A stretch of DNA of 64,000 bases, taken from contig NZ_QBUG01000010.1 in NCBI RefSeq assembly GCF_003058225.1, positions 1 to 64,000 of the forward strand. The letters run 5' to 3'. The DNA comes from Promicromonospora sp. AC04. Its GTDB lineage: Bacteria > Actinomycetota > Actinomycetes > Actinomycetales > Cellulomonadaceae. Within the stretch, counting starts at the first letter, position 1, and each line of letters opens with the position of its first letter. Shown here one piece after another: positions 10,586 through 19,561 of the stretch. Made by a program: the position numbers and the translations under genes. The notes beneath the pieces are model-generated. The model saw only the letters and a list, made by a program, of their open reading frames with translations. It was not told the DNA's origin and ran no database searches.

Positions 10586-12106
10586 GTGCAGATCCTCACC
10601 AGGCGTATCGCCGTCGGCGCCGCCGTCGCTCTCACCACCGCGGTGCTCGGGGCGTGCTCTGCCGGAAGCTCGTCCGGCGAGGCCTCGGGAGAGGGGCGCA
10701 CGGACGTCGTCGTCGGGCTGACCGGGGAGCCGACCAACCTCGACTTCACGACCACGTCGGGCTCGGCCATCCCGCAGCTGCTGATGAACAACGTGTACGA
10801 GGGCCTGGTGACGATCGACCAGGAGGGCGAGGTACAGCCGCAGCTCGCCGAGTCGTGGGAGATCAACGGGGACCGCACCGTCTACACGTTCAAGCTGCAC
10901 GAGGGCGTGACGTTCTCCGACGGCTCGCCCTTCACGGCGGACGACGTCGTCGCGTCGATCGACCGGGTCCAGGACGACTGGACGCTGAGCCTCAAGTCCA
11001 AGATGGACGTGGTGGAGAAGGCCGAGGCGATCAGCGACACCGAGGTCGCCGTGACCCTGCAGCACCCGAGCAACTCGTGGCTGTTCGACATGGGGACGTC
11101 CGTCGGCGCCATGTTCCCGGACGACCTGTCCGCAGACCTCGCGACCGAGGCGGTCGGCACCGGTCCCTACACGGTCGAGGACGTCGCCACCGGCGAGCAC
11201 GTCACGCTCGCCGCCCGCGACGACTACTGGGGCGAGGCGCCCGCGATCACCGACGTCACCGTCCGCTACTTCGCCGACGCCAACGCCCAGGCCAACGCGG
11301 TCCGCGCCGGCGACATCGACATGGCGTACAACATGCAGGCCCCGGACCTGCTGTCCAGCCTCCAGCAGGACGAGAACCTGCAGGTCATCGACGGCACCTC
11401 GACGGGAGAGGTCCTGCTCGCGCTGAACAACGCCGCGCCGCCCTTCGACGACCTCAGGGTGCGCCAGGCGATCATGTACGCGATCGACCGGCAGGCGGTC
11501 CTCGACACCGCATGGGCCGGGCACGGGGAGCTCATCGGGTCGATGGTCCCGCCCACCGACCCGTACTACCAGGACCTGACGGACGCATACCCCTACGACC
11601 CGGACAAGGCGCGGGAGCTGCTCGCCGAGGCCGGCGCCGAGGACCTGAGCATCACGTTCGACGTCCCGACTCGCCCGTACGCCGAGGCGGTCGCCCAGGT
11701 AGTGGTGTCGCAGCTCAAGGACGTCGGGATCGACGCGAAGATCGTCCCGGCCGAGTTCCCCGCCGTCTGGCTGGACAAGGTGTTCACCGAGCACGACTAC
11801 CAGATGTCAGTGATCCTCCACACCGAGGCCCGGGACATACTGACGATCTTCGGCGACCCCGACTACTACATCGGCTACGACAACCCGCAGCTCAGCCAGG
11901 TAGCCGAGGAGGCCGACGAGGGCAGCCCCGACCAGTACGTAGCGGGCATGCAGGAGGTCGCCCGGATGATCGTCGACGACGCCGCGAGCGACCCGCTGTT
12001 CCTCTTCCCCAACACCGTGGTGGCCGACGCCGGCCTGACGGGCATCGCCGCGAACGCGACGACGGAGTCGATGGACCTGACCGGCCTGCGCTGGTCCGAC
12101 AGCTGA
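10586..12106 (+). CDS. Peptide ABC transporter substrate-binding lipoprotein (family 5)
   Basis: A 506-residue extracellular receptor of the DppA/OppA class (SBP_bac_5). A lipoprotein signal peptide ends in the lipobox LGAC with Cys24, followed by a Ser/Gly-rich tether. Family motifs follow: GEPTNLDFTTTSGSA, NNVYEGLVTIDQEGEVQPQLAESW, TFKLHEGVTFSDGSPFTADDVV and the C-terminal VRQAIMYAIDRQAVLDTAW. The GTG at 10586 is chosen because it places the charged signal-peptide start correctly and has a -10 hexamer six bases away; no ribosome binding site is seen. Gene order with the permease and fused permease-ATPases, and the proteases downstream, favours oligopeptides over nickel or glutathione as ligand. 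Confidence 0.9.
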   Translation: MQILTRRIAVGAAVALTTAVLGACSAGSSSGEASGEGRTDVVVGLTGEPTNLDFTTTSGSAIPQLLMNNVYEGLVTIDQEGEVQPQLAESWEINGDRTVYTFKLHEGVTFSDGSPFTADDVVASIDRVQDDWTLSLKSKMDVVEKAEAISDTEVAVTLQHPSNSWLFDMGTSVGAMFPDDLSADLATEAVGTGPYTVEDVATGEHVTLAARDDYWGEAPAITDVTVRYFADANAQANAVRAGDIDMAYNMQAPDLLSSLQQDENLQVIDGTSTGEVLLALNNAAPPFDDLRVRQAIMYAIDRQAVLDTAWAGHGELIGSMVPPTDPYYQDLTDAYPYDPDKARELLAEAGAEDLSITFDVPTRPYAEAVAQVVVSQLKDVGIDAKIVPAEFPAVWLDKVFTEHDYQMSVILHTEARDILTIFGDPDYYIGYDNPQLSQVAEEADEGSPDQYVAGMQEVARMIVDDAASDPLFLFPNTVVADAGLTGIAANATTESMDLTGLRWSDS

Positions 12107-12132
12107 CCCGGCCCGACGCCGGACAACCATCC

Positions 12133-13080
12133 GTGGTCAGACACCTCGCCTCGCATGTCGCGCAGCTCGCCGCCACGCTCCTCGTAGCGACGGCGGCGAT
12201 CTTCGTGCTGCTGCGCGTGCTGCCCGGCGACCCCGCGATCGTCGCCCTCGGGATTGAGGCCTCCCCGGAGGCGCTCGCGGGCTGGCGCGCCGAGCACGGC
12301 ACCGACGGACCGTTGCTCGCCCAATACCTGCAATGGGTGGGCGGGCTGCTCACGGGGGACCTCGGCACCAGCTACGTGACGTCGCAGGACCTGACGCCGC
12401 TGGTCGCGGACCGGGTGCAGGTGACGGGCATCCTCGTGCTGCTCGGCATGCTGATCGCCCTGGTGGTGGCGGTGCCGCTGGGCACGCTGGCCGCCGTCTG
12501 GCACCGGAACGCGGGTGGCGTGACCCTGTCCGCCGTGAGCCAGGTGGGCGTGGCCGTGCCGAACTTCCTGGTGGGCGTGCTGCTCATCTCGCTGTTCGCG
12601 GTGCGCCTGGGCTGGCTGCCGTCGGGCGGCTGGACCGTGCCCGTCGACGGGCTCACGGAGTTCTGGCGGCACGTGCTGTTGCCGGCGCTCGCGCTGGGCT
12701 CCGTACAGGCGGCGATCATCACACGGTACGTGCGCAGCGCCGTGCTGGAGATCATGCGCGAGGACTTTCTGCGCACGGCCCGCGCCAAGGGGCTCACCTT
12801 CACGGGCGCGCTCGTGAAGCACGGGCTGCGCAACGCCGGCGTGCCGATCGTGACGGTGGTGGGCGTGCAGATCGCGTCCATGCTGATCGGCGCCGTCGTG
12901 ATCGAGCGGGTCTTCGCCGTGCCCGGCCTCGGCAGCCTCCTGCTGGACTCGGTGGGCAACCGCGACCTGCTCGCCGTGCAGTCGATAGTGGCGGTGCTCG
13001 TCGTGCTGGTGGTGCTGCTGAACTTCCTGGTCGACCTCGCGTACACGCTGCTGGACCCCCGGCTGAGGAGGGCGTCATGA
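12133..13080 (+). CDS. Peptide ABC transporter permease (DppB type)
   Basis: A 315-residue inner-membrane permease. It opens with the DppB-family N-terminal helix (QLAATLLVATAAIFVLLRVLPGDPA) and carries the cytoplasmic coupling EAA loop near REDFLRTARAKGLTFTGALVKHGLRNAGVPIVT. The conserved C-terminal VFAVPGLGSLLLDSVGNRDLLAVQ is present. GTG 12133 lies 26 bases after the receptor gene; the stop shares the ATGA overlap with the next gene (13077), indicating translational coupling. Pairs with the permease half of the fusion protein to make the channel. Confidence 0.92.
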   Translation: MVRHLASHVAQLAATLLVATAAIFVLLRVLPGDPAIVALGIEASPEALAGWRAEHGTDGPLLAQYLQWVGGLLTGDLGTSYVTSQDLTPLVADRVQVTGILVLLGMLIALVVAVPLGTLAAVWHRNAGGVTLSAVSQVGVAVPNFLVGVLLISLFAVRLGWLPSGGWTVPVDGLTEFWRHVLLPALALGSVQAAIITRYVRSAVLEIMREDFLRTARAKGLTFTGALVKHGLRNAGVPIVTVVGVQIASMLIGAVVIERVFAVPGLGSLLLDSVGNRDLLAVQSIVAVLVVLVVLLNFLVDLAYTLLDPRLRRAS

Positions 13081-15830
13081 CCGGCCCGGCCACGGTCACC
13101 ACCGGGTCCGCCGACGGCGCCGCGCAGCCGCTGCCCGACCTCGGGCCGGCCGGCGGAACCCGCCGACGCCCGGGCCCGCACCCCCAGCTTGTCATCGGTG
13201 CGGGGCTGGTGGGGCTGGTCGTGGTCACGGCCCTGGTGTCGCTCGTCTGGACCCCGTACGACCCGGAGCACGCCGGTGCCGAGCGCCTCCTGCCGCCGGG
13301 CGCCGAGCACTGGTTCGGCACCGACCGGTTCGGCCGCGACGTGTTCTCGCAGGTCATGGCCGGTGCGCAGATCACGTTGCTGGTGGGGCTGGTGGCGGTA
13401 GGGATAGCCGCGGTCGCGGGCGTGCCGCTCGGCGTGCTCGCGGGGATGCGCGGCGGCCGGCTCGGCGCGCTCCTCATGCGGGGCAGCGACATTCTGCTGG
13501 CGTTCCCCGGCCTGCTGCTGGCGATCGTGCTGGGCGCGGTCTACGGCGCGGGGACGGTGACGGCGATGGTTGCGCTCGGCATCGGCTCGATCCCGGCCTT
13601 CGCACGCGTGGCGCGAAGCGGGACCCTGCAGGTGATGCGGTCCGACTACGTGCTCGCCGCCCGCGCGGCGAACCGCGGGGAGCTTGCGATCGCGGCGCGG
13701 CACGTGCTGCCCAACATCGCCGGCACCGTGCTGGTGCAGTGCTCGGTGAACTTCGCGATCGCCGTGCTCGCCGAGGCCGGGCTGTCCTTCCTCGGCCTGG
13801 GCACGCCCCCGCCGACGCCGTCGTGGGGCCGCATGCTGCAGGAGTCGCAGCAGTTCCTCGGCACCGCCGACCACCTCGCGATCGTGCCGGGCGTCGCGGT
13901 CGCGGTGGCGGTGCTCGGGTTCAACCTGCTGGGCGACGGGTTGCGGGACGTCTTCGACCCGCGGCTCGCCGGCATCGGCCCGACGGCGGAGGCCGGGACG
14001 TCCCACTCCCTGTCGGTCGAGCCGTCCCCCTCGGTCGAGCCCGTCGACACCCCGGCCCTCGACCTGCGGGACCTCACCGTCCGCACCGCAGGCGGCCGCA
14101 CCCTCCTGGACGACGTCTCCCTGAGCATCGCCGCGGGCGAGCGGGTGGGCCTGATCGGCGAGTCCGGCTCGGGCAAGACCATGACCGCCCTCGTCGCGCT
14201 CGGCCTGCTGCCCGACGGCGTCGCGGCCACCGGGCACGTCGGCCTCGCCGGGGCGGAGGGGAACCTCCTGGACCGGGGCGAGCGGGCCCTGGCCCGGCTG
14301 CGTGGCCGGGAGATCTCGATGGTGTTCCAGGAGCCGATGACGGCCCTGAACCCGCTGCTGCGCGTCGGCCGCCAGGTCGCGGAGACCATGACGGTGCACG
14401 GGGCCACACGCCGGGCGGCGACGCAGCGGGCCGCGGACCTGCTGGCCGAGGTCGGCCTGCCGGACGGCGCCGCCCGCCGGTACCCGCACGAGCTCTCGGG
14501 CGGGCAGCGGCAGCGGGTGGTGCTGGCGATGGCGCTGGCCAACGACCCGGCGGTGCTGGTGGCGGACGAGCCGACCACCGCCCTCGACGTCACCGTGCAG
14601 CGGCAGGTGCTGGACCTCATGGTGCGGCTGGTCCGCGATCGGGGCGCCGGCCTGCTGTTCATCACGCACGACCTCGCCGTGGTGTCCCAGGTCTGTGAGC
14701 GGGTCGTGGTGCTGCTCGACGGCGTGGTGGTCGAGGAGGGCCCGGTCGCCGACGTCTTCGCGAACCCGCGGCACGACTACACGAAGCGGCTGCTTGCTGC
14801 GTCGACCCTCGAACCCTTGGCGGGGCGCGCGGAGGCGACGGCGCAGCCCATGTTTGACCATGCGGTTGCTACGGGATCTGACGCCGGATCCCGTAGCAAC
14901 CGCATGGTCAAACCTGTCATCCAGGTTGAGGATATGAGCCGCAGCTATCGCGGGCGGGGGTCGACGGTGCAGGCGCTGCGGGGGGTCTCACTGGAGGTTC
15001 AGGAGGGGCAGCGGTTCGGGATCGTCGGGGAGTCCGGGTCCGGCAAGTCGACGCTGCTGCGGATCGTGGCTGGGCTGGATCGCGCGACGTCGGGCCGGGT
15101 CACGAGTGCGGGCGTGGACCTGAGCGCGGCGTTCAGCGGCCCGCCGTCCGGCGCACGCGGTGCGGGCGGCGCACGAATTGCACGCGGCCCACGCCGTGCG
15201 GGCGGCGCACGCGGTGCGGGCGGCGCACGAGGCGCGAGTAGCGCGCGCGGTGCGGGCGGGCCGACGGCGTCGCCCGGGCTGGGCGACCTGCGCGCCGCCC
15301 TGCAGCTCGTGTTCCAGGACCCGTACGGCTCGCTCGATCCGAGGATGACCGTCGGCGACATCGTCGCGGAGCCGCTCCTGAACCCGGCGAACGTCCGTGA
15401 CGGCGGCCCCCGGACGGCGTCCGCCCGGCGCGACGCGGTGCGCGAGATGCTGGACGCCGTCGGGCTGCCGCTCGACGCGACCGAGCGGTACCCGCACCAG
15501 TTCTCGGGCGGGCAGCGGCAGCGCATAGCGATCGCGCGGGCCCTGGTGTGCCGGCCGCGCATCCTCGTGGCGGACGAGCCGGTCAGCGCGCTCGACGTCT
15601 CCGTGCGGCGGCAGGTGCTGGACCTGCTCGCGCGGCTCGCGGACGAGCACGCCCTGACGCTGCTGCTCGTGTCGCACGACCTGGGCGTGGTGCGGCACGT
15701 CTGCGACCACGTCGCGGTGATGCGCGACGGCCTGATCGTGGAGCAGGGCCCGACCGCTCAGGTCTACGACGACCCGCAGCACGAGTACACGCGCCGTCTC
15801 CGCGAGGCGACCCCGCAGCTCGCGCGCTGA
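13077..15830 (+). CDS. Triple fusion: peptide permease (DppC type) + two ABC ATPases (DppD and DppF types)
   Basis: One uninterrupted 917-residue frame. Residues 1-300 are a DppC-type permease (HWFGTDRFGRDVFSQV, EAA loop RSDYVLAARAANRGELAIA). A short Ser/Pro linker leads to ATPase 1 with Walker A GESGSGKT at 361-368 and signature LSGGQRQR at 473. After a 62-base palindrome that is read through in frame, ATPase 2 has Walker A GESGSGKST from 651 and signature FSGGQRQR near 808. Between its Walker A strand and its Q-loop (LVFQDPYGSLDP) is a ~38-residue Gly/Ala/Arg repeat absent from normal DppF. Permease-ATPase fusions are known in actinobacteria; fusion of all three is rarer. An internal ATG at 14904, just past the palindrome, could give separate ATPase 2. 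Confidence 0.88.
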   Translation: MTGPATVTTGSADGAAQPLPDLGPAGGTRRRPGPHPQLVIGAGLVGLVVVTALVSLVWTPYDPEHAGAERLLPPGAEHWFGTDRFGRDVFSQVMAGAQITLLVGLVAVGIAAVAGVPLGVLAGMRGGRLGALLMRGSDILLAFPGLLLAIVLGAVYGAGTVTAMVALGIGSIPAFARVARSGTLQVMRSDYVLAARAANRGELAIAARHVLPNIAGTVLVQCSVNFAIAVLAEAGLSFLGLGTPPPTPSWGRMLQESQQFLGTADHLAIVPGVAVAVAVLGFNLLGDGLRDVFDPRLAGIGPTAEAGTSHSLSVEPSPSVEPVDTPALDLRDLTVRTAGGRTLLDDVSLSIAAGERVGLIGESGSGKTMTALVALGLLPDGVAATGHVGLAGAEGNLLDRGERALARLRGREISMVFQEPMTALNPLLRVGRQVAETMTVHGATRRAATQRAADLLAEVGLPDGAARRYPHELSGGQRQRVVLAMALANDPAVLVADEPTTALDVTVQRQVLDLMVRLVRDRGAGLLFITHDLAVVSQVCERVVVLLDGVVVEEGPVADVFANPRHDYTKRLLAASTLEPLAGRAEATAQPMFDHAVATGSDAGSRSNRMVKPVIQVEDMSRSYRGRGSTVQALRGVSLEVQEGQRFGIVGESGSGKSTLLRIVAGLDRATSGRVTSAGVDLSAAFSGPPSGARGAGGARIARGPRRAGGARGAGGARGASSARGAGGPTASPGLGDLRAALQLVFQDPYGSLDPRMTVGDIVAEPLLNPANVRDGGPRTASARRDAVREMLDAVGLPLDATERYPHQFSGGQRQRIAIARALVCRPRILVADEPVSALDVSVRRQVLDLLARLADEHALTLLLVSHDLGVVRHVCDHVAVMRDGLIVEQGPTAQVYDDPQHEYTRRLREATPQLAR
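14852..14913. repeat. Perfect 27-bp palindrome inside the ABC transporter fusion gene
   Basis: Arms 14852-14878 and 14887-14913 are perfectly complementary over 27 bases around an 8-base loop. The sequence is read in frame between ATPase 1 and ATPase 2 (residues about 593-612, containing DHAVATGSDAGSRSNRMV) and has no counterpart in DppD or DppF families. It looks like a terminator-like or mobile palindrome captured in frame. Confidence 0.95.
15149..15260 (+). repeat. 18-bp-unit minisatellite inside ATPase 2
   Basis: Imperfect repeats of GGCGCACGCGGTGCGGGC encode GARGAG-type units. It sits in a surface region before the Q-loop, and all length steps seen keep the frame. Confidence 0.85.
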
Positions 15831-15846
15831 CCTGGTCGGAGACCCA

Positions 15847-15878
15847 GACCCGCAGGTCACCCGGGTGACCTGCGGGTC
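15847..15878. terminator. Perfect 32-base palindrome after the peptide transporter operon
   Basis: The two 16-base halves of 15847-15878 are exactly complementary with no spacer; in RNA a few central bases would form the loop. It lies 17 bases after the stop of the fusion gene and before the first protease leader. The core CGCAGGTCACCCGGGTGACC recurs after protease 1 (19412-19459). Confidence 0.7.
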
Positions 15879-15934
15879 CGACGCTTCCGCGCGCTGCCCA
15901 ACCCCCTGCCCTCTTCGTTCGTCTGCCCTGCTGC

Positions 15935-15952
15935 GGGCGGCACACGCCGCCC
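15935..15952 (+). promoter_or_regulatory. Leader hairpin upstream of protease 1
   Basis: GGGCGGC, ACAC, GCCGCCC: a 7-bp stem 24 bases before the start and just ahead of the ribosome binding site. All three protease genes have a CGGCA..TGCCG hairpin at this place followed by a conserved GAAGGAGACAG segment. Confidence 0.5.
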
Positions 15953-15975
15953 ATACCTCGCGAAGGAGACAGCAG

Positions 15976-18900
15976 ATGCGTGCCAGAACAGGTGCAGCGG
16001 CGGTGCTCGCCGCGGTCTTGGTGGGCGGTGGGACGGCGGCCTCGGTCGCGGTCCCGGCGAGCCCGCCGGGGCTCTCGGCGTCCGCCGGGACTTCACAGTC
16101 CGCCGCGACCTCGGCGTCCGCCACGATGGGAGCTGGTCCCGCGACAGTCACGCTGATCACGGGCGACCGGGTGACGCTCACGCGGACCGCGGACGGCCAC
16201 CCCCTGCTGACCGGCATCGAGCCCGGGGAGGGCCGCGAGGGGGTCGGCTTCCTCCAGCTGGTCGAGAACGATCGCCTGTACGTGATCCCCACGGACGTGG
16301 CCGACCTGGTCCCCGATCGCCTCGATCGGGCGCTGTTCGACGTCGCGGGCCTGGCCGAGGCCGGCTACGAGGAGTCCCATCAGGGCACCGTCCCCGTCAT
16401 CGTCCAGACGATCACCGCCTCCGGCGCGAAGGCGCCGGCCAGGCGGGCGGCGTCGGCCGAGCCCGACTGGGCAGGCCTGGGTATCGAGCCGGAACGCAAG
16501 CTGGAGTCCGTCGACGCCGTGGCGGCGGACCTCGACCGCGACGCGGCGGCCGACCTGCTGGCGGCCCTCCACGAGCCGCGCGCTGACGCCCGGACGACGG
16601 CGGACACGCCGCCCGACCTCAAGGTCTGGCTGGACGCTCCGGTCCGGGCGCTCGACGCGGACTCGACGCCTCAGATCGGCGCGCCGGAGGCGTGGGCCGC
16701 CGGGTACACGGGTGAGGGCGTCACAGTGGCGGTCCTCGACACCGGCGTGGACACGACGCATCCGGACCTGGACGACGTGATGGTCGGGTCGCAGGACTTC
16801 ACCGGTTCGGGGAGCACGTCGGACCGCGTCGGGCACGGCACGCACGTCGCCTCCATCGCGCTCGGCTCGGGCGACGCGTCCGACGGCGTGAACCGCGGGG
16901 TGGCTCCGGGCGCCGATCTTCTGGTCGGCAAGGTCCTGGACGACGACGGCTACGGCGAGACGTCCTGGGTGATCGACGGGATGGAGTGGGCCGCCGGCCA
17001 GGGGGCCGACATCGTCAACCTCAGCCTCGGCGAACGCGGGAACTACAGCGACGGTACGGACCCCGGATCGCTGGCCGTGAACGCGCTGAGCGCGGAGCAC
17101 GGCACGCTGTTCGTCATCTCCGCGGGCAACGACGGGGAGTACGGGACGGTAAGTGCCCCCGGGGCCGCCGACGCGGCGCTGACCGTCGGTGCGGTGGATG
17201 ACGCCGACGACGTCACCTGGTTCTCGAGCCGTGGCCCGCGCGGCGGGGACTACGCCCTCAAGCCGGACGTGACCGCCCCTGGTGACGAGATCGTCGCTGC
17301 CCGCGGGGCCGGGACGGAGCTGGGCACGGTCGTGGACGACTACCACGTCGCCGTTTCTGGCACCTCGATGGCGGCGCCGCACGTTGCGGGTGCCGCGGCC
17401 GTGCTCAAGCAGGCCCGGCCGGAGCTCACTGGCCAGGAGCTCAAGTCGATCCTCATGGGCTCGGCCCAGCACACCTCCGGGACGGTCTGGGACGAGGGCG
17501 CCGGGCGCATCTACCTGCCGGCCGCGCTGGACCAGCAGGTCGCGGCCTCGCCGTCGTCGCTCTCTTTCGGCGTGCTCGCGTACCCGCAGACGGGCTCCGA
17601 GACGCGCACCCTCACCTACGAGAACCCGACAGACGCTGATGTCACGCTCGACCTCGCGGTCGACGCCACCGACCCGGACGGCGAACCGCTGCCGGCCGAT
17701 GCGGCCGCGCTCTCGGCGGCGACCGTGACCGTGCCCGCGCACGGCACTGCCGCCGTGGACGTCACGGTGGACACCACATCGGGCACTCCGGGACGCGCCT
17801 CCGGCGCCGTGATCGCGACCACCGCCGACGGCGGCGTGGTCCGCACGACCCTCGGCTGGTACAAGGAGTCGGAGCGCTACGACCTGACGGTCGAGGGCAT
17901 CGGGCGGGACGGCGCGCGGCATGACGGCGGAGCCCTGGTGAACGTGACGAACGTCGACGACGGCACGCTGTTCAGCGAGTTCGGCGAGCTCGAGAACGGG
18001 ACGTGGACCGGACGCGTCCCGGCAGGCACCTACTCGGTGACGGGCAAGCTGTGGGACGGGGACGCCGAGGGCGCGATCACCGAGCTTACGGAGGTGATGG
18101 AGCCGCAGATCGAGGTCACGAGCGACACCACGGTGGTTCTCGACGCGACCGCGGGCGAGCCGGTCTCGGTGACCACCGAGCGGCCGGCGGACCGGGATCA
18201 GGTCTATCTCGACGTCTTTCGGCAGGACGAGCCCCAGACGTGGATCAGCGGATTCGGCGCCACCATCCCCGGCGACGCCGACGTGTACGCGACGCCGACC
18301 GAGCCGGTCACCGAGGGCAGCTTCGGCTTCGGCGCGGCGTTCGCGCTGGCGGCGCCCACCGCCGCCGACGAGGCGCCCGCGTACACGTACGACCTCATGC
18401 ACTTCCAGGAGGAGGCCGTGGAGACGCTCGCGTTCGCGGCGACGTCCGAGAACACGACGGCGGTCACCGTCGGCTACGCCGACCTTGGTCCCGGTGTCGA
18501 CATGTCGAGTGCCCGGTTCGGCGTGCTGGCCGACAAGGAGTGGATCTTCTGGCCCGGGTACTCGCGGCCGGTCGAACCCGGTGCTACCCGCACCGAATAC
18601 GTCACCGCGAACGACGTGAACTGGATCAACAGCGCGTCGCTCAGCGTCCGTGACGGCTCGGAAGACATGTCCATCAACGGCGACTTCCGTGCCTATCCGC
18701 TGGGTGAAGCGGCCGCCGACACGCTGGGTGGGGCGGTGCTCAATACCCAGCTCACGGAGCACAACACCTTCGATGTCCAGGGCGACCGGCTCGTCGTGAA
18801 CATCGGGGCGTGGACCGACGCCGACCGGCATGGAATCACGTCGTCCGGAGACTTTGAGAACCTGCGGGTGTGGCAGGACGGCACCGAGGTGGACGCCGAC

Positions 18901-19380
18901 GACATCTGGCTGGGCGTCCCCATCCCCGCCCAGGGCGCCGACTACCGCGTCGTCCTGGACGGGGTACGGGACGCCCCCTGGTGGAACCGGTCCACGCGGG
19001 TGAGCACGGAGTGGACGGTCCACGCCGAGCCCGGGGGCTCCGAGGACGAGTCGGTCGAGCTGCCGGTGCTCGACGTCGCCTTCGACGTCGACGGCATGGA
19101 CCTGGCCAACGAGGCCCCGAAGCGGACCACCGCCACGGTGATCGTCGGCCATCAGGCCGGCACCACGGGCAGCAAGATCGTCGACGCTCGCTTCTGGTGG
19201 TCGCCCGACGACGGCGCCACCTGGCGCAAGGCGACGCTGCGCCGGACCGGCACCGGCGCGTACACCGCCGACCTGCGCGTTCCGGCGGGTACGGAGCACG
19301 TCTCGCTCCGCGTCGAGGCGAAGGACAAGGCGGGCGCCACGATCAAGCAGACAGTGATCCGCGCCTACGGCGTCCGCTGA
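15976..19380 (+). CDS. Secreted S8 (subtilisin-like) serine protease, paralogue 1
   Basis: A 1134-residue exported protease. Signal peptide (MRARTGAAAVLAAVLVGGG...), then an N-terminal region starting TVTLITGDRVTL, the hallmark of large actinobacterial S8 peptidases, then the catalytic domain with Asp255 (AVLDTGVDTTHPDLD), His287 (GHGTHVAS) and Ser464 (SGTSMAAPHVAGAA). About 550 further residues form beta-rich domains ending in SLRVEAKDKAGATIKQTVI. All catalytic residues are intact. ATG 15976 follows GAAGGAGACAGCAG. It is the first of three tandem copies directly downstream of a peptide ABC transporter, suggesting extracellular protein digestion feeding that importer. Confidence 0.93.
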   Translation: MRARTGAAAVLAAVLVGGGTAASVAVPASPPGLSASAGTSQSAATSASATMGAGPATVTLITGDRVTLTRTADGHPLLTGIEPGEGREGVGFLQLVENDRLYVIPTDVADLVPDRLDRALFDVAGLAEAGYEESHQGTVPVIVQTITASGAKAPARRAASAEPDWAGLGIEPERKLESVDAVAADLDRDAAADLLAALHEPRADARTTADTPPDLKVWLDAPVRALDADSTPQIGAPEAWAAGYTGEGVTVAVLDTGVDTTHPDLDDVMVGSQDFTGSGSTSDRVGHGTHVASIALGSGDASDGVNRGVAPGADLLVGKVLDDDGYGETSWVIDGMEWAAGQGADIVNLSLGERGNYSDGTDPGSLAVNALSAEHGTLFVISAGNDGEYGTVSAPGAADAALTVGAVDDADDVTWFSSRGPRGGDYALKPDVTAPGDEIVAARGAGTELGTVVDDYHVAVSGTSMAAPHVAGAAAVLKQARPELTGQELKSILMGSAQHTSGTVWDEGAGRIYLPAALDQQVAASPSSLSFGVLAYPQTGSETRTLTYENPTDADVTLDLAVDATDPDGEPLPADAAALSAATVTVPAHGTAAVDVTVDTTSGTPGRASGAVIATTADGGVVRTTLGWYKESERYDLTVEGIGRDGARHDGGALVNVTNVDDGTLFSEFGELENGTWTGRVPAGTYSVTGKLWDGDAEGAITELTEVMEPQIEVTSDTTVVLDATAGEPVSVTTERPADRDQVYLDVFRQDEPQTWISGFGATIPGDADVYATPTEPVTEGSFGFGAAFALAAPTAADEAPAYTYDLMHFQEEAVETLAFAATSENTTAVTVGYADLGPGVDMSSARFGVLADKEWIFWPGYSRPVEPGATRTEYVTANDVNWINSASLSVRDGSEDMSINGDFRAYPLGEAAADTLGGAVLNTQLTEHNTFDVQGDRLVVNIGAWTDADRHGITSSGDFENLRVWQDGTEVDADDIWLGVPIPAQGADYRVVLDGVRDAPWWNRSTRVSTEWTVHAEPGGSEDESVELPVLDVAFDVDGMDLANEAPKRTTATVIVGHQAGTTGSKIVDARFWWSPDDGATWRKATLRRTGTGAYTADLRVPAGTEHVSLRVEAKDKAGATIKQTVIRAYGVR

Positions 19381-19411
19381 GCCCCATCTGCTGAGCCTGG
19401 TCCGCTGAGCA

Positions 19412-19459
19412 ACGTGTCAGACCCGCAGGTCACCCGGGTGACCTGCGGGCCTGACACGT
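19412..19459. terminator. Palindrome after protease 1
   Basis: Two 24-base halves with a single mismatch, beginning 32 bases after the stop codon. The core is the same as at 15847-15878. No T-tract. Confidence 0.7.
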
Positions 19460-19561
19460 CCGGGAGTTTCTGACGGGCGTTAAGTGCAACGACCTCGCCC
19501 TCCCCGTGCGTCTCTACTGCGGACGGCACATGCCGCCCATTCCTCGCGAAGGAGACAGTAG

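Noticed and set aside
14852-14913. Reading the palindrome as proof that dppD and dppF are separate genes
   Set aside because: The frame is open across it with no stop codon, so separate genes cannot be claimed without comparison.
15865-15975. Earlier start for protease 1 (37 codons upstream)
   Set aside because: It begins inside the palindrome; the ATG at 15976 has the ribosome binding site shared by all three paralogues and a proper signal peptide.
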